Shown in pieces: positions 55,145 to 64,000 of a stretch of 64,000 nt of DNA. Origin of the DNA: Pseudoalteromonas ostreae (GTDB taxonomy: Bacteria; Pseudomonadota; Gammaproteobacteria; Enterobacterales; Alteromonadaceae); the NCBI RefSeq assembly GCF_018069805.1, contig NZ_JAGPYN010000006.1:124001-188000 (forward strand), read 5' to 3'. Within the stretch, counting starts at the first letter, position 1; every line of letters starts with the position of its first letter. The notes beneath the pieces were generated by a model. The model ran no database searches and had not been told where the DNA came from. It saw only the letters and a list, made by a program, of their open reading frames with translations. Made by a program: the position numbers and the translations under genes.

Positions 55145-57508
55145 CTAAAAGCCAATTCCATAAACAGTTCTGACCTTACATTCATAATTCAGACAACTAG
55201 ACTTCATAAGCAAAGTTTGAACATTTGTATCATAAAAGCCATGTTGAGGGCTCAAAACCCTAAAAGTATGCATATTAGACTCTGATAATTGCTCCGCAAC
55301 ACTTGATAACTGGGAGGCAAGGTGAATATGTTGTTTCGTATCTACATTGTTTTGCAATACTAAATTATCGGCAGACTTTAGTAAATTTCCTAGTGTAGTA
55401 AAATTTCCATTCGCTTTTTTATATGTTTCGACTAATTTGTCATCAATAGGGATTGCTTCAAACCGCTTGAAAACTTCGTGCCAAGGATACACCACGTTAC
55501 CTTGTTCGCGATGCTGAGCTCCAGCTAGTTCGTGCCATCTTGAGCTACTATCAGTAATAATTACTGATCCTGTCACTTGAGCTAAAAATAGTGACATTTC
55601 ATAATTTGGGCTCATGTGAAATTGAATGAATTGACCGCAACTTTTAGTCTCAAATTGTTGTAACATAACTAAAGGGGATGCCTCTGCTAAAGCTTCTAAC
55701 TCATTGATCGTCGTTGTTGCAGTAGCTTGATCCAAACCAAATTGACTCATCAGTAACCTAATTCTTGCTTTAGTAGGTACTAAAGATGTAGAGTTTAATA
55801 CATCCTCTACTGACAACCTAAACATGAGCGGCTTATCTTGCTCGTCTAAAACTCCTCTTTTCTGAGCTCTGCTGTTTGCCACTTCTAACATAGCCCGCCT
55901 TAATGGTAGATCGAAATTGCATGGATCTGGAATAAGATTTATAAGTCCAGCTCTAATAAATGGCTCTACTTGTAGCATAAATAAGAAGTCTTTTAAGGCT
56001 TGGTACTTGTATTTGTTAGGGAACTTTATTGAGCTAAATTCTGGGTTGACGTTATTTGGGTTTATTATTGGTGTTTCGATCAGGAACTCATCAAACATTG
56101 AAGCAATTGGCAAAGCATTTATACCGATAGTTCTAACATCTAATATCCCAGTGTATAACCCTCGAAATTTATCATCTGGTTTTGGAAGCAAAGCATAGAC
56201 ATCAGTTTCTCGGGGCCATAAACAAGAGTAGAATTCATATACTCTTTTAATCTGCTCATTAGATAGTTCTTTTCTCACATCAAGCCAAGTTTTTCCTTGA
56301 TTTAACCCAAGCTCATGGCGAATGCATTGGCAAAAAGCCAAATTTCTTTCTCTGATACTAAATACGTTCCAAGTCGTACGTAAGTCTACAGGAACTTTAT
56401 AACAGCATTTTTTATATTTTCGACCACTACCACAACCGCAAACCTCATTTCTGCCTATATTTTCTTCATCTATATCCTTAATTAAGAAATCACTTTGGGG
56501 GGTCGTTCTACCAAAAGCATCTTGGTAAATGATTGTTCCATCGTCAAAACCAACGAACATTTCACCGCCATATCGGTGTAACTCACCAGAAGGGGGTATT
56601 AAGGTATGACGTAGGTCTGCCCAATCACACATTACATTTTTTTCAGGGTACAGCCACTCTTCCTTCCCTGATGCGACAGAATCTTTTGAATTCACTTTGA
56701 TTATATAATTTATCTTAGAAACTTCATTAGCATTGAGTTTCCTGCAATTTATGAACTCAATAGTATTGACCATACTCTTTCTTATACGTGTCGCATTAGT
56801 TCGTTGCTCAATTGGGTTTACGATCTCAGGCTCTTTCGCATATTCAAGGTTTGTTAAAATCAAGCATCGGTTTTTGCTCAAAGGAAATATAGTTTGTGAA
56901 CCCTTTAATGAAATATCTGGATCATTTGGATAGTTTGATAATTCACTATTAGGTGGGCATGCATAGTTATAAATAGTAATTGGATGATCCGAAACTATAA
57001 ACTTAACATCTGAATCTTCAGCTGATACAAGCTCTCTTACTCCCTCAGCCCACAATGCACAGTGTATGGTGCGTAATGATTGCATCTCGCGCATCAACTG
57101 CATTTGATTTAATTCAGGATAATTACTCTTAATCCAGTCTAGGCCTTTAGGTGTTCTTAACTTTTGCGCATCTAAATAAATGAAAAAGTTTTGGAAGTTT
57201 AGATTCCATTGGTTGAGGTCATCTGATAAGAATGCTTTGACTGCCAAGGAACCGTTGTCGTCGATTGGACCAAATAGTTTCTTTTCAATTTCATCGTTAA
57301 ACTCAGCCCCGAAGAATGTCGAATACAAATGTTCTTTATAAAATTTCTGTGCTGGAGTATGCCACTTTATTGAAGTTAGTTTTTTTGTACCTCCGTTTGG
57401 AAGGTTGATCTCTTTTTGAGTTAGAAAGCAGAGCTTAGAATTATGTTCATCAATAAAGCCTTTTTGATGCCATTGAGGTACAAAATGATTATCTTTAGTT
57501 TTTGTCAT
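55145..57508 (-). CDS. DUF4238/SEC-C protein, large, unknown function
   Basis: 787 residues, cytoplasmic. The N-terminus (KDNHFVPQWHQKGFIDEHNS) matches DUF4238, whose H-F-V-P-x-x-x-x-x-x-F motif suggests a nuclease-like core. Near residue 360 a SEC-C zinc motif is clear (GRNEVCGCGSGRKYKKCC). The remaining ~410 residues, starting WNVFSIRERNLAFCQCIRHE, are not recognised and have no membrane segment. Family members sit mostly in mobile or defence-type regions, as this one does. Confidence 0.7.
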   Translation of the reverse strand: MTKTKDNHFVPQWHQKGFIDEHNSKLCFLTQKEINLPNGGTKKLTSIKWHTPAQKFYKEHLYSTFFGAEFNDEIEKKLFGPIDDNGSLAVKAFLSDDLNQWNLNFQNFFIYLDAQKLRTPKGLDWIKSNYPELNQMQLMREMQSLRTIHCALWAEGVRELVSAEDSDVKFIVSDHPITIYNYACPPNSELSNYPNDPDISLKGSQTIFPLSKNRCLILTNLEYAKEPEIVNPIEQRTNATRIRKSMVNTIEFINCRKLNANEVSKINYIIKVNSKDSVASGKEEWLYPEKNVMCDWADLRHTLIPPSGELHRYGGEMFVGFDDGTIIYQDAFGRTTPQSDFLIKDIDEENIGRNEVCGCGSGRKYKKCCYKVPVDLRTTWNVFSIRERNLAFCQCIRHELGLNQGKTWLDVRKELSNEQIKRVYEFYSCLWPRETDVYALLPKPDDKFRGLYTGILDVRTIGINALPIASMFDEFLIETPIINPNNVNPEFSSIKFPNKYKYQALKDFLFMLQVEPFIRAGLINLIPDPCNFDLPLRRAMLEVANSRAQKRGVLDEQDKPLMFRLSVEDVLNSTSLVPTKARIRLLMSQFGLDQATATTTINELEALAEASPLVMLQQFETKSCGQFIQFHMSPNYEMSLFLAQVTGSVIITDSSSRWHELAGAQHREQGNVVYPWHEVFKRFEAIPIDDKLVETYKKANGNFTTLGNLLKSADNLVLQNNVDTKQHIHLASQLSSVAEQLSESNMHTFRVLSPQHGFYDTNVQTLLMKSSCLNYECKVRTVYGIGF

Positions 57509-57745
57509 ATTTATACACTTCTAAATTAATACTAAGTTTTATTACTACCCTAGTTAACTTCTTAGACAACAACAACAACAATAAGAACTAATTAACACTA
57601 TCTAAGAGCATCCGCATTAACCCTTCTTGACTCAAATATTAGAATAACCTACCAGTGGTTAGCTATAAATAAGCTGAGGTAGCGCTAAAATTAAACTCAC
57701 TGAATAGCAAGCTCTGAATCGTATTTAATACTTTTAATTAAACTT

Positions 57746-58867
57746 TCACGCAATAGACTCTAACACTTTAATAGCTTGAGTCACTTGACAGCATACATTG
57801 CAGTTAAACATTCGATCAAACTTCAATTGATTCTGTGTTACTAGGTGGGTTAGGCGTTTCTCTGTAAAAAAATAGTCAAAGTACGGAAGTGCCACACTAG
57901 CGTGGCGAAAATCATGGAAATCGTGGTCTTGAAACTTCTGTTTTTTATCCCATCGAACAGCTGAATATAAACCTGAAATAATATGAGCCGATGGTAAATG
58001 TACACCCATTTTCTCTAAACGGAACATATTATATATCACAACATTCATTTTTTTCTTTGTTTCATATACTTCATTAAGTGAACGACTCTCTGGAACAGGC
58101 TCTCCTATCATTTGGTTATATATATGACGCATAACTTCGTATATCATATCTCCAGATACATCAAGCCACCCAGCAATTTCATTCATGAACATTTGCTTAA
58201 AACTAAGTGCTTCATGCATATGTGAGAACTGCCCTAAATTAATATTTTCAGCAGTAGGTGGAGCAGGTAAGTCAATGAACTCTCTATCTAGAAGAAAAAT
58301 TTCTATTTGATCTGAGAGTGAAGTAGACCACATTTGATCTACAAAAGCTTTTTCAATAGCTAAGTTTTCTGAGTCAGAAATACTATTATGAGTAATAGAA
58401 CTGAATCCCATAGTATATGCTAGTTTGGTCCATATACTCTCTTGTGGTGAATAAGTTCCTTGACAAAGATGTGAATTGTAGAATTGCATGAGTTCAAGCT
58501 GAACCCTCTCTTCATAGCTAATCGTAGATATACCTAAGGATAACTGGTCAATCAATTTGACTGTATTACGTAACGTATCTATATCAGATTGTCGAGTAAC
58601 TTCAAGATATACATCTTCGCTGATTGGAAAAACACATACTTTATTTTTCACTAATTTTTGGGCCAATAAAAGTAACTGATACTCTTTTTTACAGGTACTA
58701 GGATTCATTAGACCATTTCTAAGCAAAACCCAAAACTTAGTATCTAAATATATTTTCTTCTTCCCTTTAATCGATGCTGCAAGCTCCAAGCGTAACTTTC
58801 TATAATGTTCTGATATCGTTATGTCTGGGTTATCTTTATGATAATTAAATGTATTTATAAATTGCAT
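57746..58867 (-). CDS. PIN-like domain protein, putative nuclease
   Basis: 373 residues, cytoplasmic. KIYLDTKFWVLLRNG near residue 40 gives the first acidic residue of a PIN-like active site, followed by FPISEDVYLEVTRQ (Glu) and HDFRHASVALPYFDYFFTEK near residue 335 (His-Asp..Asp). This arrangement is seen in PIN-like families associated with bacterial defence and toxin systems. The middle is helical. It is read in the same direction as the adjacent genes. No antitoxin is apparent. Confidence 0.65.
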   Translation of the reverse strand: MQFINTFNYHKDNPDITISEHYRKLRLELAASIKGKKKIYLDTKFWVLLRNGLMNPSTCKKEYQLLLLAQKLVKNKVCVFPISEDVYLEVTRQSDIDTLRNTVKLIDQLSLGISTISYEERVQLELMQFYNSHLCQGTYSPQESIWTKLAYTMGFSSITHNSISDSENLAIEKAFVDQMWSTSLSDQIEIFLLDREFIDLPAPPTAENINLGQFSHMHEALSFKQMFMNEIAGWLDVSGDMIYEVMRHIYNQMIGEPVPESRSLNEVYETKKKMNVVIYNMFRLEKMGVHLPSAHIISGLYSAVRWDKKQKFQDHDFHDFRHASVALPYFDYFFTEKRLTHLVTQNQLKFDRMFNCNVCCQVTQAIKVLESIA

Positions 58868-59029
58868 AACCTATCCAGTTCTTTCACCAATAATAGTGCA
58901 AGAAACGTAATCATGATCCCTGCCATTACTTTTTTACCTAGCACCATTCACTTTAGACTGATACTGAATTATTTTTATTAATGTCGAAACACTTAACCCC
59001 CGAAAAAATAGGTAACACAAACTATTTTA

Positions 59030-61534
59030 CTATGGTGGCTTACTCTTTTTTCTCTTTATTGACTGCCCAGGTTTTTCTTCTAACGGCTTTTCAGGCCAGC
59101 GATGCTTGGGGTATCGACCTCGCATATCTTTTGCCACATCAAAGTATGAAGATAGCCAAAATTGTCCAAGGTCGCTCGTTGTTTGAATTGGCCTTTTTGC
59201 TGGAGATAATAGCTCAAACCTTATCGGTACTTTACCCATAGCTAATAAGGGAGACTCAATTTGCCCAAACATTTCTTGTAAAACAACTGAAACTGTTGGT
59301 CCTTGGTTTTCATCGTATCTAATTTCTACCTCTTTTCCGCTAGGTGCTAAATATGTAATTGGCGCACATTCATCTAGAAGCTGTTGTTGCTCCCAAGTTA
59401 AATTAGTTATTAAAAGTGAATATATCTCTATGTTCTTTAATGCCTTAATGCTTTTTACGCTTTCGATATAAGGTAACAACCATGTGTCAACGCTTTTAAG
59501 TAACCGTTCTTCACTTATAATAGGAAAACTATCTAATGTGCTACTCAGCCAACGACACCTAATTAACCAGTTTTCGCTCTTTTTCGACCAACGAAGAAAT
59601 TTAAGCCCTTCAGCTAACAAAATATCATTAATACAAGAATTAAAGTCACTATCAGATATAACATTCAATCTATCTTCTTGTACTATCAAGCTCATATAGC
59701 TGTAAATTCGCCGACCTATAATATTTTCTTTCTTACTATCTAATTTATAGCACACCTTTGTATTGAGCTTATCCTCCAAGCTATCAATTACATCAGAAAA
59801 AGCTATTGGTGCACTGATATAAATTTTACCACCTGAATTTTTTCCATCACAGTCACATACCACTAACCAATTTGTGTTAACTAGAGTATCGGCTTCTCTT
59901 AATGAAACACCTCTCCCGTTTGCTAGTAAGTAATCTGTACTATTTTTACTTCTAATCTTGGCGAGTCTATCTGGATACGCCTTTAATAATAATGTTCCTA
60001 CTGATGATTGAAATTCAAAAAAGGTAATACCTTTAAGATCTAAATTTATATTCAAAGTATTTGCAAATGACCGAGCTAACTTAGTCACCTGCCTTAATCC
60101 TGCATTATGAACATTACGACTTATAGCTTTACCAATAAAACTGTCATAAACAATTAAGAGCCGGTCAGTGATGTCTGAACTATCAGCATTAGATAAAATA
60201 TCTCTTTCCGATAGAAGTGCAGCCAAAAAACATGCAGTGAGTTTTTCTTTCTCTGTTTTACAAGAAAGCAGCATACTCCCTAATCTAGCATCAACCCCTA
60301 GCGCCAATACTTTCTGACCAAGTGAAGTAATTTTGTTTGAGCTATCTAAAAGGCCTAACGTATAATTCAACTTACAAGCTATTTCAAAATGATGTAAAGG
60401 CGGGGCAGTTAACCAATTTACGTCATCATAGTTAGTTATCCCCCAACCTACTAATTCGAGTACTAGGTTTGTTAAATCAGCAACATTAATTTCTTCTATT
60501 TGATATTCGTCTAGCTCTTTTTGCTCAAGCTCACTCCACAGCCTTAAACAATACCCCCCTTGAGTTCTTCCCGCTCTTCCGGCTCGTTGTGCCGCTGAAG
60601 CTTTTGATATACGGGTAGTATCAAGTCTTGATAATCCACTTTTAACATCAAACTTCATTACCTTTTCAAGACCAGAATCAATAACGAAACTAATCCCATC
60701 AATTGTTAGGCTCGTCTCCGCGAGATTAGTTGAAAATATAACTCGTCTCGCCCCGTCTTTTTTTAGTGCAAGTTCTTGTTCCGAGAGAGACAAACTACCA
60801 TAAAGAGGCAAGATCTTGACACTTGCTGGTAAATAATTTTGGACAGCATTTATACAGCGTTTGATTTCAGCTTGCCCAGATAAAAACACAAGGATGTCAC
60901 CCGATGTATTTTCTTTTATTATCCGGCCTAATAAATATTTAATATGTTCTGATAGATGAGAAGAGGGCTTACCAGCATATCCAATTTCAACGGGGAAGGC
61001 TCGACCCGGGCACTTTACGACTTTAGAGTTTCCTAGGTAATTTGAAAGTAACTCAGTATCTATAGTTGCAGACATAACAAGTAACTTCAAATCATCCCGA
61101 TATGCTTCTTGTACTTCTAAAGCTAGGTTTAGCGCTAGATCTGCGTGAATTGATCGCTCATGAAATTCATCAAATATTATCAAGCCAATATTATTTAACT
61201 CAGGGTCGTTTTGAATCCTACGGGTAAGAACGCCTTCAGTAACTATCTCAAGCAAAGTGTTTTTTGATATTATTCGCTCATTACGAATTTGATAACCAAC
61301 CGTCTCACCAACATTTTCATTTAATTGACTGGCTAGATAGTGAGCAATAGCTTTTACAGCAACTCTACGTGGCTCTAGCATAATAACTTTCTTCCCTAGC
61401 ATCATGTTTGATGTGATTAGCTTAAGTGGTACTACAGTTGATTTACCGGCTCCAGGCTCCGCCTGCAGAACTAAGTTATTATATTCATTAATATTTTTTA
61501 TTATTTCAGGAAGGTATTCTTCAATAGGTAACAA
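59030..61534 (-). CDS. hrpB: ATP-dependent RNA helicase HrpB
   Basis: 834 residues, a DEAH-box helicase. LVLQAEPGAGKSTVVPL holds Walker A, IIFDEFHERSIHADLALNL motif II, LVMSATIDTE motif III, GDILVFLSGQAEI and RAGRAGRTQGGYCLRLWSE motif VI, and a C-terminal HrpB domain follows (VVLQEMFGQ.., RPIQTTSDLGQFWLSSY). The length is like Escherichia coli HrpB. The start codon is TTG, with AGAG upstream, or a nearby alternative. Codon use and AT content resemble the accessory genes around it more than the core genes. Confidence 0.93.
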   Translation of the reverse strand: MLPIEEYLPEIIKNINEYNNLVLQAEPGAGKSTVVPLKLITSNMMLGKKVIMLEPRRVAVKAIAHYLASQLNENVGETVGYQIRNERIISKNTLLEIVTEGVLTRRIQNDPELNNIGLIIFDEFHERSIHADLALNLALEVQEAYRDDLKLLVMSATIDTELLSNYLGNSKVVKCPGRAFPVEIGYAGKPSSHLSEHIKYLLGRIIKENTSGDILVFLSGQAEIKRCINAVQNYLPASVKILPLYGSLSLSEQELALKKDGARRVIFSTNLAETSLTIDGISFVIDSGLEKVMKFDVKSGLSRLDTTRISKASAAQRAGRAGRTQGGYCLRLWSELEQKELDEYQIEEINVADLTNLVLELVGWGITNYDDVNWLTAPPLHHFEIACKLNYTLGLLDSSNKITSLGQKVLALGVDARLGSMLLSCKTEKEKLTACFLAALLSERDILSNADSSDITDRLLIVYDSFIGKAISRNVHNAGLRQVTKLARSFANTLNINLDLKGITFFEFQSSVGTLLLKAYPDRLAKIRSKNSTDYLLANGRGVSLREADTLVNTNWLVVCDCDGKNSGGKIYISAPIAFSDVIDSLEDKLNTKVCYKLDSKKENIIGRRIYSYMSLIVQEDRLNVISDSDFNSCINDILLAEGLKFLRWSKKSENWLIRCRWLSSTLDSFPIISEERLLKSVDTWLLPYIESVKSIKALKNIEIYSLLITNLTWEQQQLLDECAPITYLAPSGKEVEIRYDENQGPTVSVVLQEMFGQIESPLLAMGKVPIRFELLSPAKRPIQTTSDLGQFWLSSYFDVAKDMRGRYPKHRWPEKPLEEKPGQSIKRKKSKPP

Positions 61535-62483
61535 AACAAGCTCTCTGTTAAATTAATTGGACAGTCATAAAGCACCTCTATTTGAGTGGAATCGATGCCA
61601 CCTAAGTTAGTTCCCTGCTTTATTGCGCAACAACAAAATCGAATATCTTACGAAATATTATATCGCATTTCGCCTAAAACAGTCTTCGACTAAAAACTGT
61701 AGCTTACGGGAAATAAAAAATACCTATAAACAAATAAAATTAATTTACGAAAAGTAGTTGGAATAGAAATTTCCCGTTCACACACATTATGAATATCAAC
61801 CTGTTGTGATTCAACTATACTTTACATGCTCATTATTAGGGAAATAGATCAATAATTCCTCTCAGCTTAGTGATTTGATATCAAATTTAGGGTGAGAGTG
61901 CTAAATTTCCCGTTTACGAGAATAATTCTGCATGAAGTTATATAAATGGAATAGAGAGATGATCCTTCCCATTCACGCACATAATTCTGGTAGCGGAATA
62001 TTGAGCTAACTAAGTATTAAAGATTCACATACTGATTAATGCCAACAACTAATAAAAATTTATACTGAAATAGTAAGGATAATAGGCATAGGGCCAATGT
62101 CGTTGTTCAAATAGTAATTGGTTAAAAGTAGGATACGCTCCCATGGTAGGTGGGGTCGTTCTCATATATAACGAGTCTCAATCGTTATGATTCAATTTTC
62201 CCTTTCACGCACATAATTTTGGGAAAGTAAAAGATCTCACTAAGTATTAAGTTTCAATTGAGTCGAAACCAGACCTTGAGAATTTAATTAAGCGTGTCAA
62301 TTAACTATGGGACTGTACCACTACAGATGAAACGCTTAAGAATTTAACGAAATAACTCCAACAGCCAAAACGGTTCAAAAAAACAAGCTCCTGCAATCGT
62401 TCCTAAGCACTTTTACGGCATTAGGTAATGCATTTGGAACCCATAAAACGGGCTGATTTTCTTTAAAAAGAGTAATCCTACAG
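61535..62483. other. ~950-bp non-coding stretch with degenerate repeats
   Basis: No gene is seen on either strand. The motif TTCCC(g/a/t)TTCACGCACATAATT occurs in diverged form near 61785, 61909, 61968 and 62200. After two of them, ACTAAGTATTAA follows at a similar distance (62008 and 62238). The stretch separates HrpB from the attC-like site at 62484. Confidence 0.7.
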
Positions 62484-62545
62484 CCTCAACGCCTAAATCA
62501 GGTGCACCGTAGGCGTCACATGGATTGTGATTTACTTGTTATATG
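62484..62545 (-). other. Integron attC-like site 1
   Basis: The ends are AAC (62488-62490) and GTT (62538-62540), and TAAATCA (62494-62500) pairs with TGATTTA (62528-62534). Inside, GGTGCACC and GGCGTC add further pairing. The stop codon of the small gene at 62539 lies in the GTT core. This matches the arrangement of a cassette gene followed by its recombination site on the minus strand. Confidence 0.7.
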
Positions 62546-62748
62546 CCATCTATCACCAAAATCAAACTCTTAACTACTGCAACAAATATAGCTAAACCAG
62601 TTATGTATCTAGGCAGCTTAGGATATTTTTCATTCATATATTTAAGCGTTGGAGATTTATTTGCACTCCCAAGTTTTCCACTAAAATGCAAGGCAGCTAA
62701 GATGCAAATAATTATCACCAATAAGGTATTGTAAGGCTTAGCTAACAT
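62539..62748 (-). CDS. Small membrane protein (cassette-borne)
   Basis: 69 residues with two hydrophobic segments (LLVIIICILAALHF near residue 12 and ITGLAIFVAVVKSLILVI near residue 50). Between them is a charged KSPTLKYMNEKYPK part. The stop overlaps the attC-like core. Short orphan proteins of this kind are typical integron cassette products. The function is unknown. Confidence 0.55.
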   Translation of the reverse strand: MLAKPYNTLLVIIICILAALHFSGKLGSANKSPTLKYMNEKYPKLPRYITGLAIFVAVVKSLILVIDGI

Positions 62749-62794
62749 CCAAGAATCCTTGCCATATGACGCCCTGTTATGATCATTCTTTCAA

Positions 62795-63670
62795 CTAATA
62801 CCCTAGCTGAATCTCTTTAAGATTATTTTGACTAAGCATTACATTAATTTTTTCGATCAACTTACGCCGTAAAATATTGTATTGCCCACCCATTTCGTTC
62901 AGTTGATTAGGATTATTAACTAGCTCTTTAACGTCTTTTTTATAGGTTTTATAAATTCCATCAACTTTCTTCTCAACATCACTAATAAACCGAAGGTACG
63001 TTTCATCACCGATCATGCTTGCAGGAATAGTTTGCGCAATAACAGATTTACTCCAGTTATCATGAAGAACTCCTATCTTGATCAGAGCCTTGGTTGCTAC
63101 TATCGCTGATTCGAAATCACTGTAACTTCTTTCATACATAAAGTTATCTGTGTAGGCAGGGCGATCAAATGCAAGCCTAATCGCCGAAAGGTGATTTTGC
63201 ATTTCACTTTTACCAAAAGCTTCTCTGTAAGCTTCATAACTGGTTGCCATCACAGATTGAAAGCGGTTTATATCTTGATTTAACTCATCCCAAAACCAAA
63301 GCTGAACTTTAAATGGAATTTTTCCAGTCCCATTTATATTTATTACATGATCTTGCAACTTGGTATCGATGCGAGCAGTAGTCGCAATTATTAGCAAGTT
63401 AAGAGAAGGTTTGAATTTTTTAGCCTTTTTAACCTCTGAATCTATTGTAGACTTGGAAATACTCTGTTTCTTTGTCTCCTTGCACTGAATCCCAATGTTG
63501 TTATCCATTAAATCTTGAGCAAATACGTCAATTCCCTTTTGATTTTGCCCTTGTCGACCATACTCTTGAACAGAACTCTCAACGTATTTAACCTTTGCTA
63601 TGTCTACCACCAAGTTTTGGAAATCCTGCCAATTCGCAGGTGGGGGCATAAATATTTGTAATTGATTCAT
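62795..63670 (-). CDS. PD-(D/E)XK nuclease-like protein, cassette-borne
   Basis: 291 residues. The N-terminal domain shows YGRQGQNQKGIDVFA (Asp of the PD-(D/E)XK core) and, after ~15 residues, NIGIQCKETKK (Q-x-K form of the E/Q-x-K motif). KSTIDSEVKKAKKFKPSL, LNLLIIATTARIDTKLQDHV continue the fold seen in restriction-type nucleases. The C-terminal half (residues ~160-291) is helical and unrecognised; it may sense or bind a partner. The gene sits between attC-like sites. Defence against phage is plausible but not shown. Confidence 0.7.
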   Translation of the reverse strand: MNQLQIFMPPPANWQDFQNLVVDIAKVKYVESSVQEYGRQGQNQKGIDVFAQDLMDNNIGIQCKETKKQSISKSTIDSEVKKAKKFKPSLNLLIIATTARIDTKLQDHVININGTGKIPFKVQLWFWDELNQDINRFQSVMATSYEAYREAFGKSEMQNHLSAIRLAFDRPAYTDNFMYERSYSDFESAIVATKALIKIGVLHDNWSKSVIAQTIPASMIGDETYLRFISDVEKKVDGIYKTYKKDVKELVNNPNQLNEMGGQYNILRRKLIEKINVMLSQNNLKEIQLGY

Positions 63671-63683
63671 TTTCTTCCTCTAT

Positions 63684-63760
63684 GACCAACGCCGCCAGCA
63701 GCGGCCGCGTGAAACGAGGTCCAGCGACCGCAGGGAGCGATGCCGGCTGGCTTTGTTATG
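63684..63760 (-). other. Integron attC-like site 2
   Basis: AAC (63688-63690) and GTT (63755-63757) bound an imperfect palindrome in which GCCAGC (63694-63699) pairs with GCTGGC (63746-63751), and GCGGCC with GCCGG further in. The GC content is far above the surroundings. The stop codon TAA of the preceding gene is inside the outer core, as in typical cassettes. Length ~77 bases is in the known attC range. Confidence 0.85.
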
Positions 63761-64000
63761 TTTTTGGGTGAAGGAGGTCATAATACGATTTCTCGAAATT
63801 GGAGACTGACTTATGCACCCAAGCTGATAATTTTTTAGAATTCAAAAGTTCTGCGACCCAGCTAGAACAATCATCTTCGATCCATGTTGCTGAACTCGAA
63901 ATACCCAAGGTTTTCATTAAGATCGCTATTTTTTTATTAGGAGCTTCGTCTTTTCCAAGAAACTCACCTTTAAAGTGAACCAATTCGTTCCTCAATGACG
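63756..64000 (-). CDS. Partial cassette gene with HEPN-like motif
   Basis: The frame is open to the right edge of the window, so only the last ~80 codons are visible. LRNELVHFKGEFLGK contains an R-N-x3-H motif, the hallmark of HEPN ribonucleases and their relatives, then a helical C-terminus ending DLLHPKT. The stop lies in the attC-like site. Whether it is a true HEPN protein needs the missing part. Confidence 0.55.
   Translation of the reverse strand, partial: SLRNELVHFKGEFLGKDEAPNKKIAILMKTLGISSSATWIEDDCSSWVAELLNSKKLSAWVHKSVSNFEKSYYDLLHPKT

Noticed and set aside
58981..59241. Plus-strand hydrophobic frame of 86 codons
   Set aside because: It overlaps the 3' end of hrpB in antisense and has no ribosome binding site.
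62744..62778. A third attC site between the genes at 62539 and 62795
   Set aside because: AAC and GTT are present, but only 35 bases apart and without matching inner stem sequences.

Overview
The window reads as a chromosomal segment of a marine gammaproteobacterium, most likely Pseudoalteromonas or a close Alteromonadales relative. The reasons are an AT-rich base composition, the ygfB-pepP-ubiH-ubiI operon next to a 6S RNA gene, a GcvT-GcvH-GcvP operon, an NrtR-PRPP synthetase-nicotinamide phosphoribosyltransferase NAD-salvage locus, several TonB-dependent receptors, chitin-related genes and a LipL32-family lipoprotein (a family known from Leptospira and Pseudoalteromonas). The genus is inferred from content only.

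Region 1-9 kb is accessory and decayed. It holds the start of a secreted lipase-like gene, a relic of a chitin-binding protein gene carrying a GATA microsatellite, a glycosyltransferase, a 3'-truncated IS30 transposase, an orphan phage tailspike-like gene, and copy A of a ~2 kb duplicated block (non-coding repeats, broken antitoxin, two-CBM5/12 protein, beheaded lipase). Region 9-17.5 kb has an S9 prolyl oligopeptidase, an SF1 helicase split by a frameshift at a C8/G8 tract, and the NAD-salvage locus with two matching candidate NrtR operators. Region 17.5-25.2 kb has an orphan gcvP 3' fragment, small secreted or membrane proteins, a REP-associated (HUH) transposase with perfect inverted repeats and deletion derivatives, then copy B of the duplicated block with its intact lipase.

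Region 25.2-34.2 kb carries gcvT, gcvH and gcvP (minus strand), a short GcvT-like paralogue divergent from a LysR regulator, and a FecA-like TonB receptor. Region 34.2-45.6 kb is a GlcNAc/chitin utilisation locus: TonB receptor, tryptophan-halogenase-like enzyme, MFS sugar transporter, ROK kinase and GH20 hexosaminidase in one direction, with a divergent AraC regulator and a polysaccharide deacetylase with a chitin-binding tail. Together these could take chito-oligosaccharides through the outer membrane, cleave them, import GlcNAc and phosphorylate it. Region 45.6-50.4 kb is the conserved ubiquinone/peptidase operon plus 6S RNA.

Region 50.8-64 kb is again variable: LipL32-like lipoprotein, GNAT acetyltransferase, tautomerase, SnoaL-like and DUF4019-like exported proteins, a decayed small membrane protein, then a nuclease-rich stretch (HNH protein, DUF4238/SEC-C protein, PIN-like protein, HrpB helicase). 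The right end looks like the edge of an integron cassette array: two attC-like sites, each overlapping the stop codon of a minus-strand gene, around a PD-(D/E)XK-type nuclease gene, a small membrane protein and a partial gene with a HEPN-like motif. Starts were adjusted by ribosome binding sites where these were clear. No database search was possible.
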